From assembly GCF_014652475.1 (NCBI RefSeq), contig NZ_BMYW01000002.1, positions 1 through 64,000 of the forward strand: 64,000 nucleotides of DNA, read 5' to 3'. The DNA is from Vogesella alkaliphila. Its GTDB lineage: Bacteria > Pseudomonadota > Gammaproteobacteria > Burkholderiales > Chromobacteriaceae. The notes under the pieces are model-generated. The model did not search any database. It saw nothing but the letters and a program-made list of their open reading frames with translations, and was not told where the DNA came from. Below, piece by piece: positions 41,934 to 55,177 of this stretch; positions within the stretch are counted from its first letter, which is position 1, and each line of letters starts with the position of its first letter. The position numbers were made by a program, and so were the translations under genes.

Positions 41934-42806
41934 TCAGGCCGCACCGCGCTTGCTCTGGCTCAGCATCACCCCGCCCAGCACCAGCAGGCAGGCCAGCCAC
42001 TGCCAGCCGTTGAGGCGCTCGTCCAGCAGCAGGCCGGCCAGCAGCAGGGTGAACACCGGGATCAGGTTGATGAAGGCCGCCGCCATCGCCACCGGCACCT
42101 TGGACACCGACCAGGTGTACAGACCGTAGGCGCCAAGGGTGATGAAGGCGCCGAGGTACACCACCCAGAACACCGCGTCGGCCGGGAACGCCTGCGGCCA
42201 GCTGGCCCACGGCGTCAGCAGGCTGACGCCGAACCAGACGCACCCCATCACCGTCTGGATCGCGGTGATCGCCAGCGCCGAGTAGCGGCTGGACAGCTTC
42301 TTCGCCATCAGCACGTAACCGGTGGCGCAGACCATGGCGAGGAACTCCAGCGTGTTGCCCAGCAGCGGATTGGGCGCCGCGGCCGAGGATTCGCTGGTCA
42401 GCGTCAGCCACGCCACGCCCAGCAGCGAGATGGCGATGCCGCACCAGGCGCGCCGGCCAAGGCGCTCGCGCAGGAACAGCAGCGCGCCGAGCGCGGCCAG
42501 CACCGGCAGCGTGGCGGTGATCAGCCCGGCCTGCGAGGCGCTGGTGTACAGCAGCGCCTGCGCCTCGAACAGGAAGTACAGGCACGGCTCGCACAGGCCC
42601 AGCAGCAGGATCCACTTCCAGTCGCCGGCGCGGTAGTGCCAGCGACTGCCCCGCCACGCCATCAGCGGCAGCAGCAGCGCGGTGGCGATCACCATGCGGC
42701 AGAACAGCACGAACAGCGGGTCGAATACCTGGAACACCGTTTTCAGGGCGATGAAGGAGCTGGCCCACAGCAGCATGGCCGTGGTCAAGGCGATATAGGG
42801 CAACAT
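41934..42806 (-). CDS. EamA/DMT family transporter
   Basis: A 290-residue transporter with ten helices in two EamA repeats, the drug/metabolite superfamily. MLLWASSFIALKTVFQ opens the first repeat; the second starts near LGNTLEFLAMVCATGYVLMA. The start at 42806 gives the usual short cytoplasmic N-terminus. Divergent from a LysR gene 184 bases away, its likely regulator. Substrate unknown; amino acid or metabolite export is common in the family. Confidence 0.88.
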   Translation of the reverse strand: MLPYIALTTAMLLWASSFIALKTVFQVFDPLFVLFCRMVIATALLLPLMAWRGSRWHYRAGDWKWILLLGLCEPCLYFLFEAQALLYTSASQAGLITATLPVLAALGALLFLRERLGRRAWCGIAISLLGVAWLTLTSESSAAAPNPLLGNTLEFLAMVCATGYVLMAKKLSSRYSALAITAIQTVMGCVWFGVSLLTPWASWPQAFPADAVFWVVYLGAFITLGAYGLYTWSVSKVPVAMAAAFINLIPVFTLLLAGLLLDERLNGWQWLACLLVLGGVMLSQSKRGAA

Positions 42807-42990
42807 GATTTTCCGTCTGGCAGCCGGCGCGGCGGCAAAAAAAATGGCCGACATGGGCGGTCGGCCATAGGTCACACTGGAGTGCATCAACCGTCGCGCA
42901 GGTTGCGAAACCATGACAGCGAGGTGAACGACAGCTTAATCCCGCGTTACACTACTGAATACCACAAGATGCTAAACAGATTGTTCTGCA

Positions 42991-43908
42991 ATGAAAACAA
43001 CACCCACCCTTTCGCCTGACGCGCTTCTGGCTTTCGACGCCCTCGCCCGTCACGGCAGTTTCACCGCCGCCGCCGAGGCGCTGCACTGCGCCAAGAGCCG
43101 CATCAGCCAGCTGATCAAGGAACTGGAACAGGAGCTGGGCACCGTGCTGGTGCTGCGCAATACCCGTCGCGTGGCGCTCACCGAGAGCGGCCAGCGCCTG
43201 GCCGCGCACGCCACCCGCCTGCGCGAGCTGCTGGACAGCGTGCGTCACGACATCGAACAGGCGCGCGACAGCGTGGAAGGCGTGCTGCGCATCGGCTGCT
43301 CCGCCGGCCTCGCGCAACAGCTGTTGGGGCCGCTGCTGGCGGAGATGACCATGCTGTACCCGGCGCTGCGCATCGAACTGATCGTGGAAAACCGCATCCA
43401 GGACCCGGTCGGCGAGGGGCTGGATTTTACCCTGCGCACGCGCAATGTCCACGACGACCGGCTGGTGGCGCGCCCGGTGGGCCTGGTGTGGGAGGCGCTG
43501 TACGCCAGCCCGGCCTATCTGGCGCAGCACCCGGCGCCGGACAGCACCGAGCAGCTGCACCAGCACCGCCTGATCAGCAACGCCTACTACGGCAAGCAGG
43601 GCAGCGAATGGCGGCTGGCCTGCGACGACACCAGCGCCACCCTCAACATCTGCCCGTCGCTGGTGGTGGACCAGTACGCGGTGGTGTCCAGCATCATCCA
43701 GGCGGGGCACGGCATCGGCCTGTTGCCCAGCTACATGGCCAGGCCGCTGCTGGAAAAAGGCGACATTGTCGCGGTGCTGCCGCAGTGGCGCGCCGCCGGC
43801 TGGCCGGTGTTCCTGGTGTTTGCCTACCACCAGCCGATGCCGCGCAAGCACCAAGCCTTCATCTCCTTCATCATTCCGCGGTTGCAGGCGGCGCTGGACG
43901 GGATTTGA
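42991..43908 (+). CDS. LysR family transcriptional regulator
   Basis: A 305-residue LysR-type regulator with the HTH at about residues 13-40 (FDALARHGSFTAAAEALHCA, then SRISQLIKELE) and a full effector domain. Divergent from the EamA transporter and probably its regulator. No strong ribosome binding site precedes the ATG. A repeat copy follows the stop. Confidence 0.9.
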   Translation: MKTTPTLSPDALLAFDALARHGSFTAAAEALHCAKSRISQLIKELEQELGTVLVLRNTRRVALTESGQRLAAHATRLRELLDSVRHDIEQARDSVEGVLRIGCSAGLAQQLLGPLLAEMTMLYPALRIELIVENRIQDPVGEGLDFTLRTRNVHDDRLVARPVGLVWEALYASPAYLAQHPAPDSTEQLHQHRLISNAYYGKQGSEWRLACDDTSATLNICPSLVVDQYAVVSSIIQAGHGIGLLPSYMARPLLEKGDIVAVLPQWRAAGWPVFLVFAYHQPMPRKHQAFISFIIPRLQAALDGI

Positions 43909-43916
43909 CCCAGACC

Positions 43917-43930
43917 AAGGTTGGCCGCAA
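43917..43930 (+). repeat. Single copy of the dispersed repeat
   Basis: A full AAGGTTGGCCGCAA without partner, nine bases after the LysR stop and 50 bases before the UbiH-family gene on the same strand. Confidence 0.85.
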
Positions 43931-43980
43931 GGCGTACTGCTAAAGTCGGCCCCGACTTTATTCGGTACAAGAGGCTAAAC

Positions 43981-45201
43981 ATGGTCGAACAAGCTGATCT
44001 GTTCATCGTCGGTGGCGGCATGGTCGGGGCGGCACTGGCCGCGGCGCTGGCCGACACCGGCCGCCGCATCGTGGTGCTGGAACAACAGGCGCCCGCCGCC
44101 TTCGATCCGGCCAGCGCGCCGGACCTGCGCGTGTCCGCCATCAGCCCGGCATCGCGTCAACTGCTGTCCGCCATCGGCGCCTGGCCATATATTGAGGCGA
44201 TGCGCAGCGCGCCGTACCGGCGCATGCTGGTGTGGGAAAACGACGAGCAGGAAGGCACGCTGTTCGACGCCGCCGAACTGGGCGAGGCCGAGCTGGGCCA
44301 CATCATCGAGAACCGCATCGTGCAGCTGGCCTGTCAGCAGGCGTTAGCGCAGCACGGCAATGTCGAACTGATCTGCCCCGACCTGCTGCAATCGCTGAGC
44401 GAACAGGGCGATCACTGCCTGGTGACGCTGGGCAGCGGTCGCCAGTTCGCCGCCCGACTGGTGGTGGCCGCCGACGGCGCCCAGTCCGCCGCGCGCCGGC
44501 TGGCCGGCATCGGCATCAACAGCCACGACTACCCGATGCACGCCTTTGTCGCCACCTTCGCCATCGAGGGCGGCGAGCGCGACATCACCTGGCAGCAGTT
44601 CACCGCCGACGGCCCGCAGTCGCTGCTGCCACTGCCCGGCGACTACGCGTCGCTGGTGTGGTACCACCAGCCGGCACGGGTACGCGAGCTGGAAACCCTC
44701 AGCGAAGCGGCGCTGATCGCCGCCTTCCAGCGCGAATTCCCCACCCGCCTGCCGGTGCTGCGCCAGCTGGTCAGCCGCGGCAGCTTCGCCCTCACCCGCC
44801 GCCACGCGCAGCAGTACTATCGCGGCCGCGTGGTGCTGGCCGGCGACGCCGCGCACACCATCCACCCGCTGGCCGGACAGGGCGTCAACCTCGGCTTCCA
44901 GGATGTGCAGGCGCTGTCCGCGCTGCTGCACGAGGCCTTCCGCCTGGGGCAGGACCCGGCGGCACCGGTGCTGCTGCAGCGCTACCAGCGCCAGCGCATG
45001 CTGCCCAACCACGCCATGCAGCGGCTGATGGATGCCTTCTGCTACGGCTTCGGCAACAGCGCGCCGACGCTGCGCCTGCTGCGCAATCTGGCGTTGAAGC
45101 TGGCCAACCGCCCCGGCCGGCTGAAACAGGAAGTGGTGCGCTACGCTCTGGGCCTGTCGCCGCTGGCGCGCGGCCTGCGCATCGGCCTGCCCGGCAAATG
45201 A
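43981..45201 (+). CDS. UbiH/UbiF/VisC family FAD hydroxylase
   Basis: A 406-residue flavin monooxygenase of ubiquinone synthesis. The Rossmann FAD motif FIVGGGMVGAALAAALADTG is at about residues 8-27, VVAADGAQSAARR is the middle DG motif, and GDAAHTIHPLAGQGVNLG the C-terminal FAD site. Which ring position it hydroxylates (UbiH, UbiF, UbiI or UbiM type) cannot be settled by eye. It supports the pathway begun by ubiC and ubiA at the start of the window. Confidence 0.88.
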   Translation: MVEQADLFIVGGGMVGAALAAALADTGRRIVVLEQQAPAAFDPASAPDLRVSAISPASRQLLSAIGAWPYIEAMRSAPYRRMLVWENDEQEGTLFDAAELGEAELGHIIENRIVQLACQQALAQHGNVELICPDLLQSLSEQGDHCLVTLGSGRQFAARLVVAADGAQSAARRLAGIGINSHDYPMHAFVATFAIEGGERDITWQQFTADGPQSLLPLPGDYASLVWYHQPARVRELETLSEAALIAAFQREFPTRLPVLRQLVSRGSFALTRRHAQQYYRGRVVLAGDAAHTIHPLAGQGVNLGFQDVQALSALLHEAFRLGQDPAAPVLLQRYQRQRMLPNHAMQRLMDAFCYGFGNSAPTLRLLRNLALKLANRPGRLKQEVVRYALGLSPLARGLRIGLPGK

Positions 45202-45203
45202 AA

Positions 45204-45235
45204 ACACGCTGCGGCCAACCCTGGCCGCAGCGTGT
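45204..45235. repeat. Hairpin containing one repeat core, after the hydroxylase
   Basis: ACACGCTGCGGCCA (45204-45217) pairs perfectly with 45222-45235 around ACCC. The left arm and loop contain the exact core in minus orientation (45210-45220). It starts three bases after the stop codon. Confidence 0.85.
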
Positions 45236-45266
45236 CCTTGCTGCTCGATAAGCGCAAGCACCAAAC

Positions 45267-45300
45267 AAAAAGCCCTTTGACGAATCAAAGGGCTTTTTTC
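45267..45300. terminator. Bidirectional terminator, rpmBG and hydroxylase
   Basis: AAAAAGCCCTTTGA pairs with 45285-45298 around a CGAA loop, giving T-runs on both strands. It lies 21 bases past the rpmG stop. Confidence 0.92.
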
Positions 45301-45320
45301 AACAAGACAACCAGACTGAA

Positions 45321-45476
45321 TTACTTCAGTTTGATTTCCTTGTACAGAACATGCTTGCGAGCAACGGGATCAAACTTTTTGATCTCCATTTTCTCAGGCA
45401 TCGTACGCTTGTTCTTGGTGGTAGTGTAGAAGTGACCGGTACCTGCGGTCGATTCCAGCTTGATCTTGTCGCGCAT
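45321..45476 (-). CDS. rpmG: 50S ribosomal protein L33
   Basis: A 51-residue protein: [20 protein letters not shown], then [17 protein letters not shown] and a short basic end. It is the non-zinc form of L33, lacking the cysteines of the other type. It follows rpmB by 36 bases on the minus strand, the usual pair. Confidence 0.96.
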   Translation of the reverse strand: MRDKIKLESTAGTGHFYTTTKNKRTMPEKMEIKKFDPVARKHVLYKEIKLK

Positions 45477-45512
45477 GGCTATTCCTTATTGTCGATTTCG
45501 TCGGTCGAAAAA

Positions 45513-45746
45513 TTACAGCTCGCCGCGAGCACGCAGGTCGGCCAGAACGGCGTCGATGCCTACCTTATCGATGGTACGCAGTGCTGCGTTAGAAATACGC
45601 AGACGCACCCAACGATTTTCGCTCTCTACCCAGAACTTGCGATATTGCAGGTTAGGCAGAAAACGACGCTTAGTCTTGTTATTGGCGTGGGACACATTGT
45701 TCCCGGTCATCGGACGCTTGCCGGTGACTTTGCAAACACGCGCCAT
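45513..45746 (-). CDS. rpmB: 50S ribosomal protein L28
   Basis: A 77-residue L28 with [20 protein letters not shown] at the start and [19 protein letters not shown] near the end. First gene of the rpmB-rpmG operon. Confidence 0.98.
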   Translation of the reverse strand: MARVCKVTGKRPMTGNNVSHANNKTKRRFLPNLQYRKFWVESENRWVRLRISNAALRTIDKVGIDAVLADLRARGEL

Positions 45747-45780
45747 GGTTCATCACTCCCAAAAGCCGGTAAAAGGTAAA

Positions 45781-45810
45781 CTTATACCATATTAAGAAGC
45801 CATTCGACAA
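45781..45810 (-). promoter_or_regulatory. Probable promoter of rpmB-rpmG
   Basis: On the minus strand TTGTCG, an 18-base spacer and TATAAG, about 35 bases before the rpmB start. It lies in the 347-base rpmB-pyrG gap (45747-46093), in which I otherwise see only the pyrG promoter region. Confidence 0.55.
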
Positions 45811-46037
45811 GACGGCGCCCTGCCGGTTGTGCAACCCGACAGTATCACCCGCCATGCGTGAGCGGCTAAAAGAATCCGCAATAATACAACAAGGCTACGG
45901 CGCACGCACGCTTTAATTGTCATGAAGCGCGGAGACGGCGGACAACTGTGGCTTGCACCGCAAAAACCCGCGCCGCCCACCCGGCACGCTGGCGGCAAGT
46001 AATTGCGGGCAAACGGCAAACAGTCGCGCATTGCCCA

Positions 46038-47734
<1,697 letters not shown>

Positions 47735-47741
47735 TGCCATC

Positions 47742-47773
47742 CAGGGTTGGCCGCGGCACTGCGGCCAACCCTG
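47742..47773. repeat. Inverted pair of the dispersed repeat between pyrG and kdsA
   Basis: CAGGGTTGGCCGC (47742-47754) pairs with 47761-47773. The right arm is an exact core (47760-47770); the left has one changed base. It lies seven bases after the pyrG stop, so it may limit read-through into kdsA. Confidence 0.85.
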
Positions 47774-47796
47774 CTTCCAGCTGAAGGACACACACC

Positions 47797-48648
47797 ATGA
47801 AACTCGCCGGATTCGAAGTCGGCCTTGACCAGCCGCTGTTCCTGATCGCCGGTCCCTGCGTGATCGAGAGCGAACAGATGGCGCTGGACACCGCCGGTCA
47901 GCTGAAGGAAATCACCAGCGAACTGGGCATCAACTTCATCTACAAGTCCAGTTTCGACAAGGCCAACCGCTCGTCCGGCAAGTCGTTCCGCGGCTTCGGC
48001 ATGGAAGAAGGCCTGCGCATCCTGGCCGAGGTCCGCCGCCAGATCGGCGTGCCGGTGCTGACCGACGTGCACACCGAGGAACAGGTGCCGCACGTTGCCG
48101 CCGTTGTCGACGTGCTGCAAACCCCGGCCTTCCTCGCGCGCCAGACCGACTTCATCCGCGCCGTCGCCGTGTGCGGCAAGCCGGTGAACATCAAGAAGGG
48201 CCAGTTCATGGCGCCGGGCGACATGAAGCACGTGATCGACAAGGCACGCGAAGCGGCGCTGGAAGCCGGCCTCGACCCGGACAGCTTCATGGCCTGCGAA
48301 CGCGGTGCCTCCTTCGGCTACAACAACCTGGTGTCCGACATGCGCTCGCTGGCGATCATGCGCGAGACCGGCTGCCCGGTGGTGTACGACGCCACCCACT
48401 CGGTACAGCTGCCCGGCGGCCAGGGCACCAGCTCCGGCGGCCAGCGCGAATTCGTGCCGGTACTGGCGCGCGCCGCGGTCGCCACCGGCATCGCCGGCCT
48501 GTTCATGGAGACCCACCCGGATCCGGCCAAGGCCATGTCCGACGGCCCCAACGCCTGGCCGCTGCCGCGCATGAAAGAACTGCTGCACACGCTCAAGCAG
48601 ATCGATGCGCTGGTCAAGGGTCAGCCATTTGCCGAACAAACGCTGTAA
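47797..48648 (+). CDS. kdsA: 3-deoxy-8-phosphooctulonate synthase (KDO8P synthase)
   Basis: A 283-residue enzyme condensing arabinose 5-phosphate and phosphoenolpyruvate for KDO of lipopolysaccharide. [37 protein letters not shown] and [20 protein letters not shown] are diagnostic. GAAGGA precedes the ATG. Lies between pyrG and eno as in many beta- and gamma-proteobacteria. Confidence 0.97.
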   Translation: MKLAGFEVGLDQPLFLIAGPCVIESEQMALDTAGQLKEITSELGINFIYKSSFDKANRSSGKSFRGFGMEEGLRILAEVRRQIGVPVLTDVHTEEQVPHVAAVVDVLQTPAFLARQTDFIRAVAVCGKPVNIKKGQFMAPGDMKHVIDKAREAALEAGLDPDSFMACERGASFGYNNLVSDMRSLAIMRETGCPVVYDATHSVQLPGGQGTSSGGQREFVPVLARAAVATGIAGLFMETHPDPAKAMSDGPNAWPLPRMKELLHTLKQIDALVKGQPFAEQTL

Positions 48649-48656
48649 CAGGTTGA

Positions 48657-50018
<1,362 letters not shown>

Positions 50019-50021
50019 GCA

Positions 50022-50315
50022 ATGCGCTGGCTGACCCTGACGCTGATTGTCCTGATCGCTGCCCTGCAATGGCCACTCTGGCTAGGCAAGGGCAGCTGGC
50101 TCAGGGTCTGGCAACTCGACTCCCAGGTCGAGGAACAACGTGCGGCCAACGCAGTCCTGGTTGGCCGCAACGCCGCACTCGACGCCGAAGTGCGTGACCT
50201 GAAACAAGGTTCTGCCGCAATCGAAGAGCGTGCGCGGAATGAACTTGGTATGATCCGCAACAACGAGGTATTTTTCCAGCTGCTGGACAACAGCACCGCC
50301 TCGGAGACTCCCTAG
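50022..50315 (+). CDS. ftsB: Cell division protein FtsB
   Basis: A 97-residue bitopic protein of the FtsQLB complex: one membrane helix (about residues 3-21), then a periplasmic coiled coil and the motif [20 protein letters not shown]. Follows eno closely, as in most relatives. Two inverted copies of the dispersed repeat (50141-50151 with one mismatch, 50159-50169 exact) lie inside the coiled-coil coding region, read as [12 protein letters not shown], and form a 10-base hairpin. Confidence 0.93.
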   Translation: MRWLTLTLIVLIAALQWPLWLGKGSWLRVWQLDSQVEEQRAANAVLVGRNAALDAEVRDLKQGSAAIEERARNELGMIRNNEVFFQLLDNSTASETP

Positions 50316-50357
50316 CCGCACCGGTTCTGACCTTCACTGCAGGCTCAAAAAAACATA

Positions 50358-52190
50358 ATGGCTGCTCATAAAAGCTCCAGGGTCTGGTCCATGACGACGC
50401 ACAATCCAATCGACACCGCGCGCGAGACGCTGAAACAACTGACGCTGCGCAAACTCCTCCCGACTCCGGACAATTTCGAACGCGTTTACAGCGAAATCAT
50501 GGGCGTGCCCGCCGAGGCGCGCACCAACAAGCTGGCCGACCTGCTGCTGCGCGCCTACGAGAGCCTGCCGGCGGAAGAAGCATCCAGCAAGATCGCCATC
50601 GCCAAGCTGCGCCGCGCCATCGACGACGAAAAATGGGAGCTAGTGCCACAGCTGACGCTGGAGCTGGCCGAGCTCAACGGCCGCAAGCGCCAGCTGGCGC
50701 AAAGCTGGGGCAGCCTGATCCAGGACCTGATGAAGGCCTGGGAAATCCGCAATCCGGCCCTGAGCCAGAACTACAAGCAGTCGGCACTGGAACGGGTGCT
50801 GCTATCCTTCGGCAACGCCCCGGACGAACTCAACGAAAAACTGCACAACCTGGTGAAAAGCTGGCTGCAACCGGCAAGCGTCCAGGCCGGCCAGCCGGAA
50901 GCCGATGCTGCGGCCGCAGCCGCCGGCAGCGTGCCGGAGCCAAGCCCGGCCGCAGTCGCCGACGAGGCGGACGGCGACGACCGCTGCCAGGTGTGGAAGG
51001 ATGTCTTCGACTACACCCTCAAGTTCGGCATCGAGCCGCGACTGGTGCACTATCCGGAACTGTCGCAGCACTTCAGCGACACCCGCAGCGCACTGGGCAG
51101 CATCCACAGCAGCCACGATGTCGACAACTTCTTCCCGCAGCTGCGCAGCTTCCTGATCCGCCTCGAACTGCAGTCGCAGGACGACGAACGGCTGGTCACC
51201 GGCCTGTCCAACCTGATGCAGCTGATGCTGCAGAATGTCGCCGAGCTGAACCAGTCCGACAGCTATCTGCTCGGCCAGATCAGCGGCCTGCAGCAGATCC
51301 TGGCGCAACCGAACATCTCGATCCAGCACATCTACCAGCTGGAAGCCAGCCTCAAGGAAGTGATCCACAAGCAGGGCACGCTGAAACACTCGCTGGACGA
51401 GGCCACCAGCTCGCTGCGCGCGTTGCTTGACACCTTCCTTGACAAGCTGTCGCTGATGAGCAATAGCACCGGCGATTTCCAGCAACGCCTGCACAGCCAC
51501 AGCGAAAGTATCCGCGGCACCCGGGACGTCAACCAGCTGAACGACATCCTGCAATCGCTGCTGAGCGACACCGCCAGCATGCAGACCAACCTCAGCGAAT
51601 CGCACGGCGAACTGCTGGCCGCCCGCAACGAGGTACACAGCGCGCAGCAGCGCATCAGCGAGCTGGAGCACGCGCTGGAAGCGGCCAGCGCCAAGATCAA
51701 GGAAGACCAGCTCACCGGCGCCTACAACCGCCGCGGACTGGAAGAACACTTCGAGCGCGAGATCAGCCGCGCCAAGCGCAGCGGCCAACCCTTGTCGGTG
51801 GCGCTGATCGACGTCGACAACTTCAAGCAGCTGAACGACCGCTACGGCCACCTGACCGGCGACGACGTGCTCAAGTATCTGGTGGAGCTGATGCACCGCT
51901 CGCTGCGCAGCTCCGACATCGTCGCCCGCTTCGGCGGCGAAGAGTTCGTGGTGCTGCTGCCGGATACCGGCATCAACGAGGCGGTCGAGCTGGTGCAACG
52001 TCTGCAGCGCGAACTGACCAAGAACTTCTTCCTCGCCAACCAGGACAGGCTGGTGGTGACCTTCAGCGCCGGTGTCGCGCTGTGGCACCTCGGCGAGTGC
52101 GATAGCGACGTGATCGAACGCGCCGACAGCGCCATGTACCGCGCCAAGCTGGCCGGCAAGAACCGCACCCTGTCGGCGGAAACGCCCTGA
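50358..52190 (+). CDS. GGDEF diguanylate cyclase
   Basis: A 610-residue soluble protein. The N-terminal part (ETLKQLTLRKLLPTPDNFER at about 15-35, then helices) is a family-specific region of unknown role; about 250-440 is long coiled coil; the C-terminal GGDEF domain has FGGEEFVVLL near residue 527 and the inhibitory RxxD as RSSD five residues before it, so product feedback is expected. No signal peptide or membrane helix. The start is either ATG 50358 or 50391 (MTTHNPIDTA); neither has a strong ribosome binding site. A near-copy of the repeat is at 51780-51790. Confidence 0.88.
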   Translation: MAAHKSSRVWSMTTHNPIDTARETLKQLTLRKLLPTPDNFERVYSEIMGVPAEARTNKLADLLLRAYESLPAEEASSKIAIAKLRRAIDDEKWELVPQLTLELAELNGRKRQLAQSWGSLIQDLMKAWEIRNPALSQNYKQSALERVLLSFGNAPDELNEKLHNLVKSWLQPASVQAGQPEADAAAAAAGSVPEPSPAAVADEADGDDRCQVWKDVFDYTLKFGIEPRLVHYPELSQHFSDTRSALGSIHSSHDVDNFFPQLRSFLIRLELQSQDDERLVTGLSNLMQLMLQNVAELNQSDSYLLGQISGLQQILAQPNISIQHIYQLEASLKEVIHKQGTLKHSLDEATSSLRALLDTFLDKLSLMSNSTGDFQQRLHSHSESIRGTRDVNQLNDILQSLLSDTASMQTNLSESHGELLAARNEVHSAQQRISELEHALEAASAKIKEDQLTGAYNRRGLEEHFEREISRAKRSGQPLSVALIDVDNFKQLNDRYGHLTGDDVLKYLVELMHRSLRSSDIVARFGGEEFVVLLPDTGINEAVELVQRLQRELTKNFFLANQDRLVVTFSAGVALWHLGECDSDVIERADSAMYRAKLAGKNRTLSAETP

Positions 52191-52280
52191 TCTTAGCAAC
52201 GGGTGGCCGCACCGGTGCGTGCTGCCCGTCTACCCGCCCCCCTCACCGAATCCGCCCCGCAATCAGGGACCCGCCGCCCC

Positions 52281-52294
52281 AAGGTTGGCCGCAA
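52281..52294 (+). repeat. Single copy of the dispersed repeat
   Basis: A full AAGGTTGGCCGCAA in the convergent gap between the cyclase gene and the LysR gene, 11 bases past the LysR stop. A partial GGTGGCCGCA lies at 52202-52211. Confidence 0.85.
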
Positions 52295-52304
52295 GCCTGT
52301 CCCA

Positions 52305-53195
52305 TCAGTCCCAGTAGCCGGGGCTGCTGTAGCACGCCTTCAGGTGGTCGATGAACAGCCGCACCCGCCCGGGCAGGAAGCGCCGCTGCGGCACCACCGC
52401 GTACACCGGGTAATCCGGCGACGAAAAGCGCTCCAGCACCGTCACCAGCCGCCCGTCGGACAGGTCGTCCTTCACCTCCCACAGCGAACGCCACGCCAGC
52501 CCCAGCCCGGCCAGCGCCCAGTCGTGCAGCACCGCGCCGTCGTTGCACTCCAGCACGCCGCGCACGCGCAGGTTGAGCAGCTCGCCGTCGACCTTGAAGG
52601 TCCAGCCGCGGCTCTGGCTCTCGCCCAGCGACAGGCAGTTGTGGCCGGCCAGATCCTCCAGCGTGCGCGGGATGCCGTGCCGCGCCAGATAGGCCGGCGA
52701 TGCCACCACTACGCGGCGGTTTTCCGCCAGCCGTACCGCCACCAGCGAGGAGTCGGCCAGATCGGAAATGCGGATGGCGCAGTCGATGCGGTCGCGCGCC
52801 AGGTCCACCAGCCGGTCGGACAGGTCCAGCGTGACGCGCAGGTCGGGATGCGCCTGCAGGAAGGACGCGATGTGCGGTGCGACGTGGCGGCGGCCAAAAC
52901 CGGCCGGCGCCGACAAGCGCAGGTGGCCGCGGGCCCGGCCGCTGCCGGAGGCCACCGCCGCCTCGGCCTCGGCCAGCTCGGCCAGGATGCGCTGGCAATC
53001 CTCGAAAAAGGCGCTGCCCTCCTGCGTCAGCGTCACGCTGCGCGTGGTGCGCACCAGCAGCTTGACCCCCAGCCGCTCCTCCAGCGCATCCAGGCGCCGG
53101 CCTATCATCGCCGCCACCACGCCCTCCTGCCGCGCCGCCGCCGACAGGCTGCCCAGGTTGACCACCGCGACAAAGGTTTCCATCTGCTTCAGCAC
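52305..53195 (-). CDS. LysR family transcriptional regulator
   Basis: A 296-residue LysR-type regulator of the CrgA/DmlR-like group: METFVAVVNLGSLSAAARQE gives the HTH and RRLDALEERLGVKLLVRTTR follows. I choose the GTG at 53195, which has GAGG at suitable spacing; the ATG four codons on (53183) is the alternative. Divergent from aceB with a 166-base gap, so malate synthase may be its target. Confidence 0.88.
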   Translation of the reverse strand: MLKQMETFVAVVNLGSLSAAARQEGVVAAMIGRRLDALEERLGVKLLVRTTRSVTLTQEGSAFFEDCQRILAELAEAEAAVASGSGRARGHLRLSAPAGFGRRHVAPHIASFLQAHPDLRVTLDLSDRLVDLARDRIDCAIRISDLADSSLVAVRLAENRRVVVASPAYLARHGIPRTLEDLAGHNCLSLGESQSRGWTFKVDGELLNLRVRGVLECNDGAVLHDWALAGLGLAWRSLWEVKDDLSDGRLVTVLERFSSPDYPVYAVVPQRRFLPGRVRLFIDHLKACYSSPGYWD

Positions 53196-53252
53196 CGGGC
53201 ATTACCTCACAAAAAGTAAAATATGTTTCGCGATCTTACCGGATTTTCCCAC

Positions 53253-53301
53253 ACTGCCACATGCTAAACTGCCATCGAAAAAGCAAGCAGTTGCTAAGCA
53301 A
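53253..53301. promoter_or_regulatory. Possible operator region between LysR and aceB
   Basis: ACTGCCA occurs twice as a direct repeat (53253-53259 and 53268-53274) and TTGCTAAGCAA (53291-53301) is a palindrome. Such elements in a divergent LysR gap are candidate binding sites; nothing here fixes the regulator. Confidence 0.4.
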
Positions 53302-53361
53302 GATCGCAAATAAAAACAGAAACTTGCCGCCACCACCCGACAAGCCCAGGAGAGAATCCCC

Positions 53362-54957
<1,596 letters not shown>

Positions 54958-54994
54958 GCCGCCGCCCTGCTCATTTTGATAGCAAACAGCGCCC

Positions 54995-55016
54995 AGGCCC
55001 CGTTATGGGGCCTTTT
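54995..55016 (+). terminator. Intrinsic terminator after aceB
   Basis: AGGCCCC pairs with GGGGCCT (55007-55013), followed by TTTT. Confidence 0.85.
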
Positions 55017-55062
55017 CATTTCGCAATGCACCAAGCGGTGGCAGATTGCTTCTCATGGATAC

Positions 55063-55077
55063 AATATTTGAAATATT
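55063..55077. promoter_or_regulatory. AT-rich palindrome upstream of the ABC importer
   Basis: AATATTTGAAATATT is a perfect seven-base inverted repeat about a central G, in a markedly AT-rich 120-base stretch before the importer operon. It overlaps TACAAT at 55060-55065, a good -10 hexamer, so it is a candidate operator. It does not match the TrpR or TyrR consensus. Confidence 0.45.
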
Positions 55078-55177
55078 ATTGCTTTGCACAAACTGAAATT
55101 CGTGTCGTTTTGCAATATCATTGCGCGAAAGCCGCATTACCAAGTCAACAATACCATCCGGAACCAAAGGTATCGCC

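Noticed and set aside
40975-42768. A 597-residue fusion of the carbonic-anhydrase-like protein with upstream sequence
   Set aside because: The upstream half is a shadow of the EamA transporter gene in another frame; the signal peptide marks the true start at 41871.
53253-53274. Direct repeats upstream of aceB as a named regulator site
   Set aside because: The seven-base repeats do not match a consensus I can name, so they are kept only as a possible operator.
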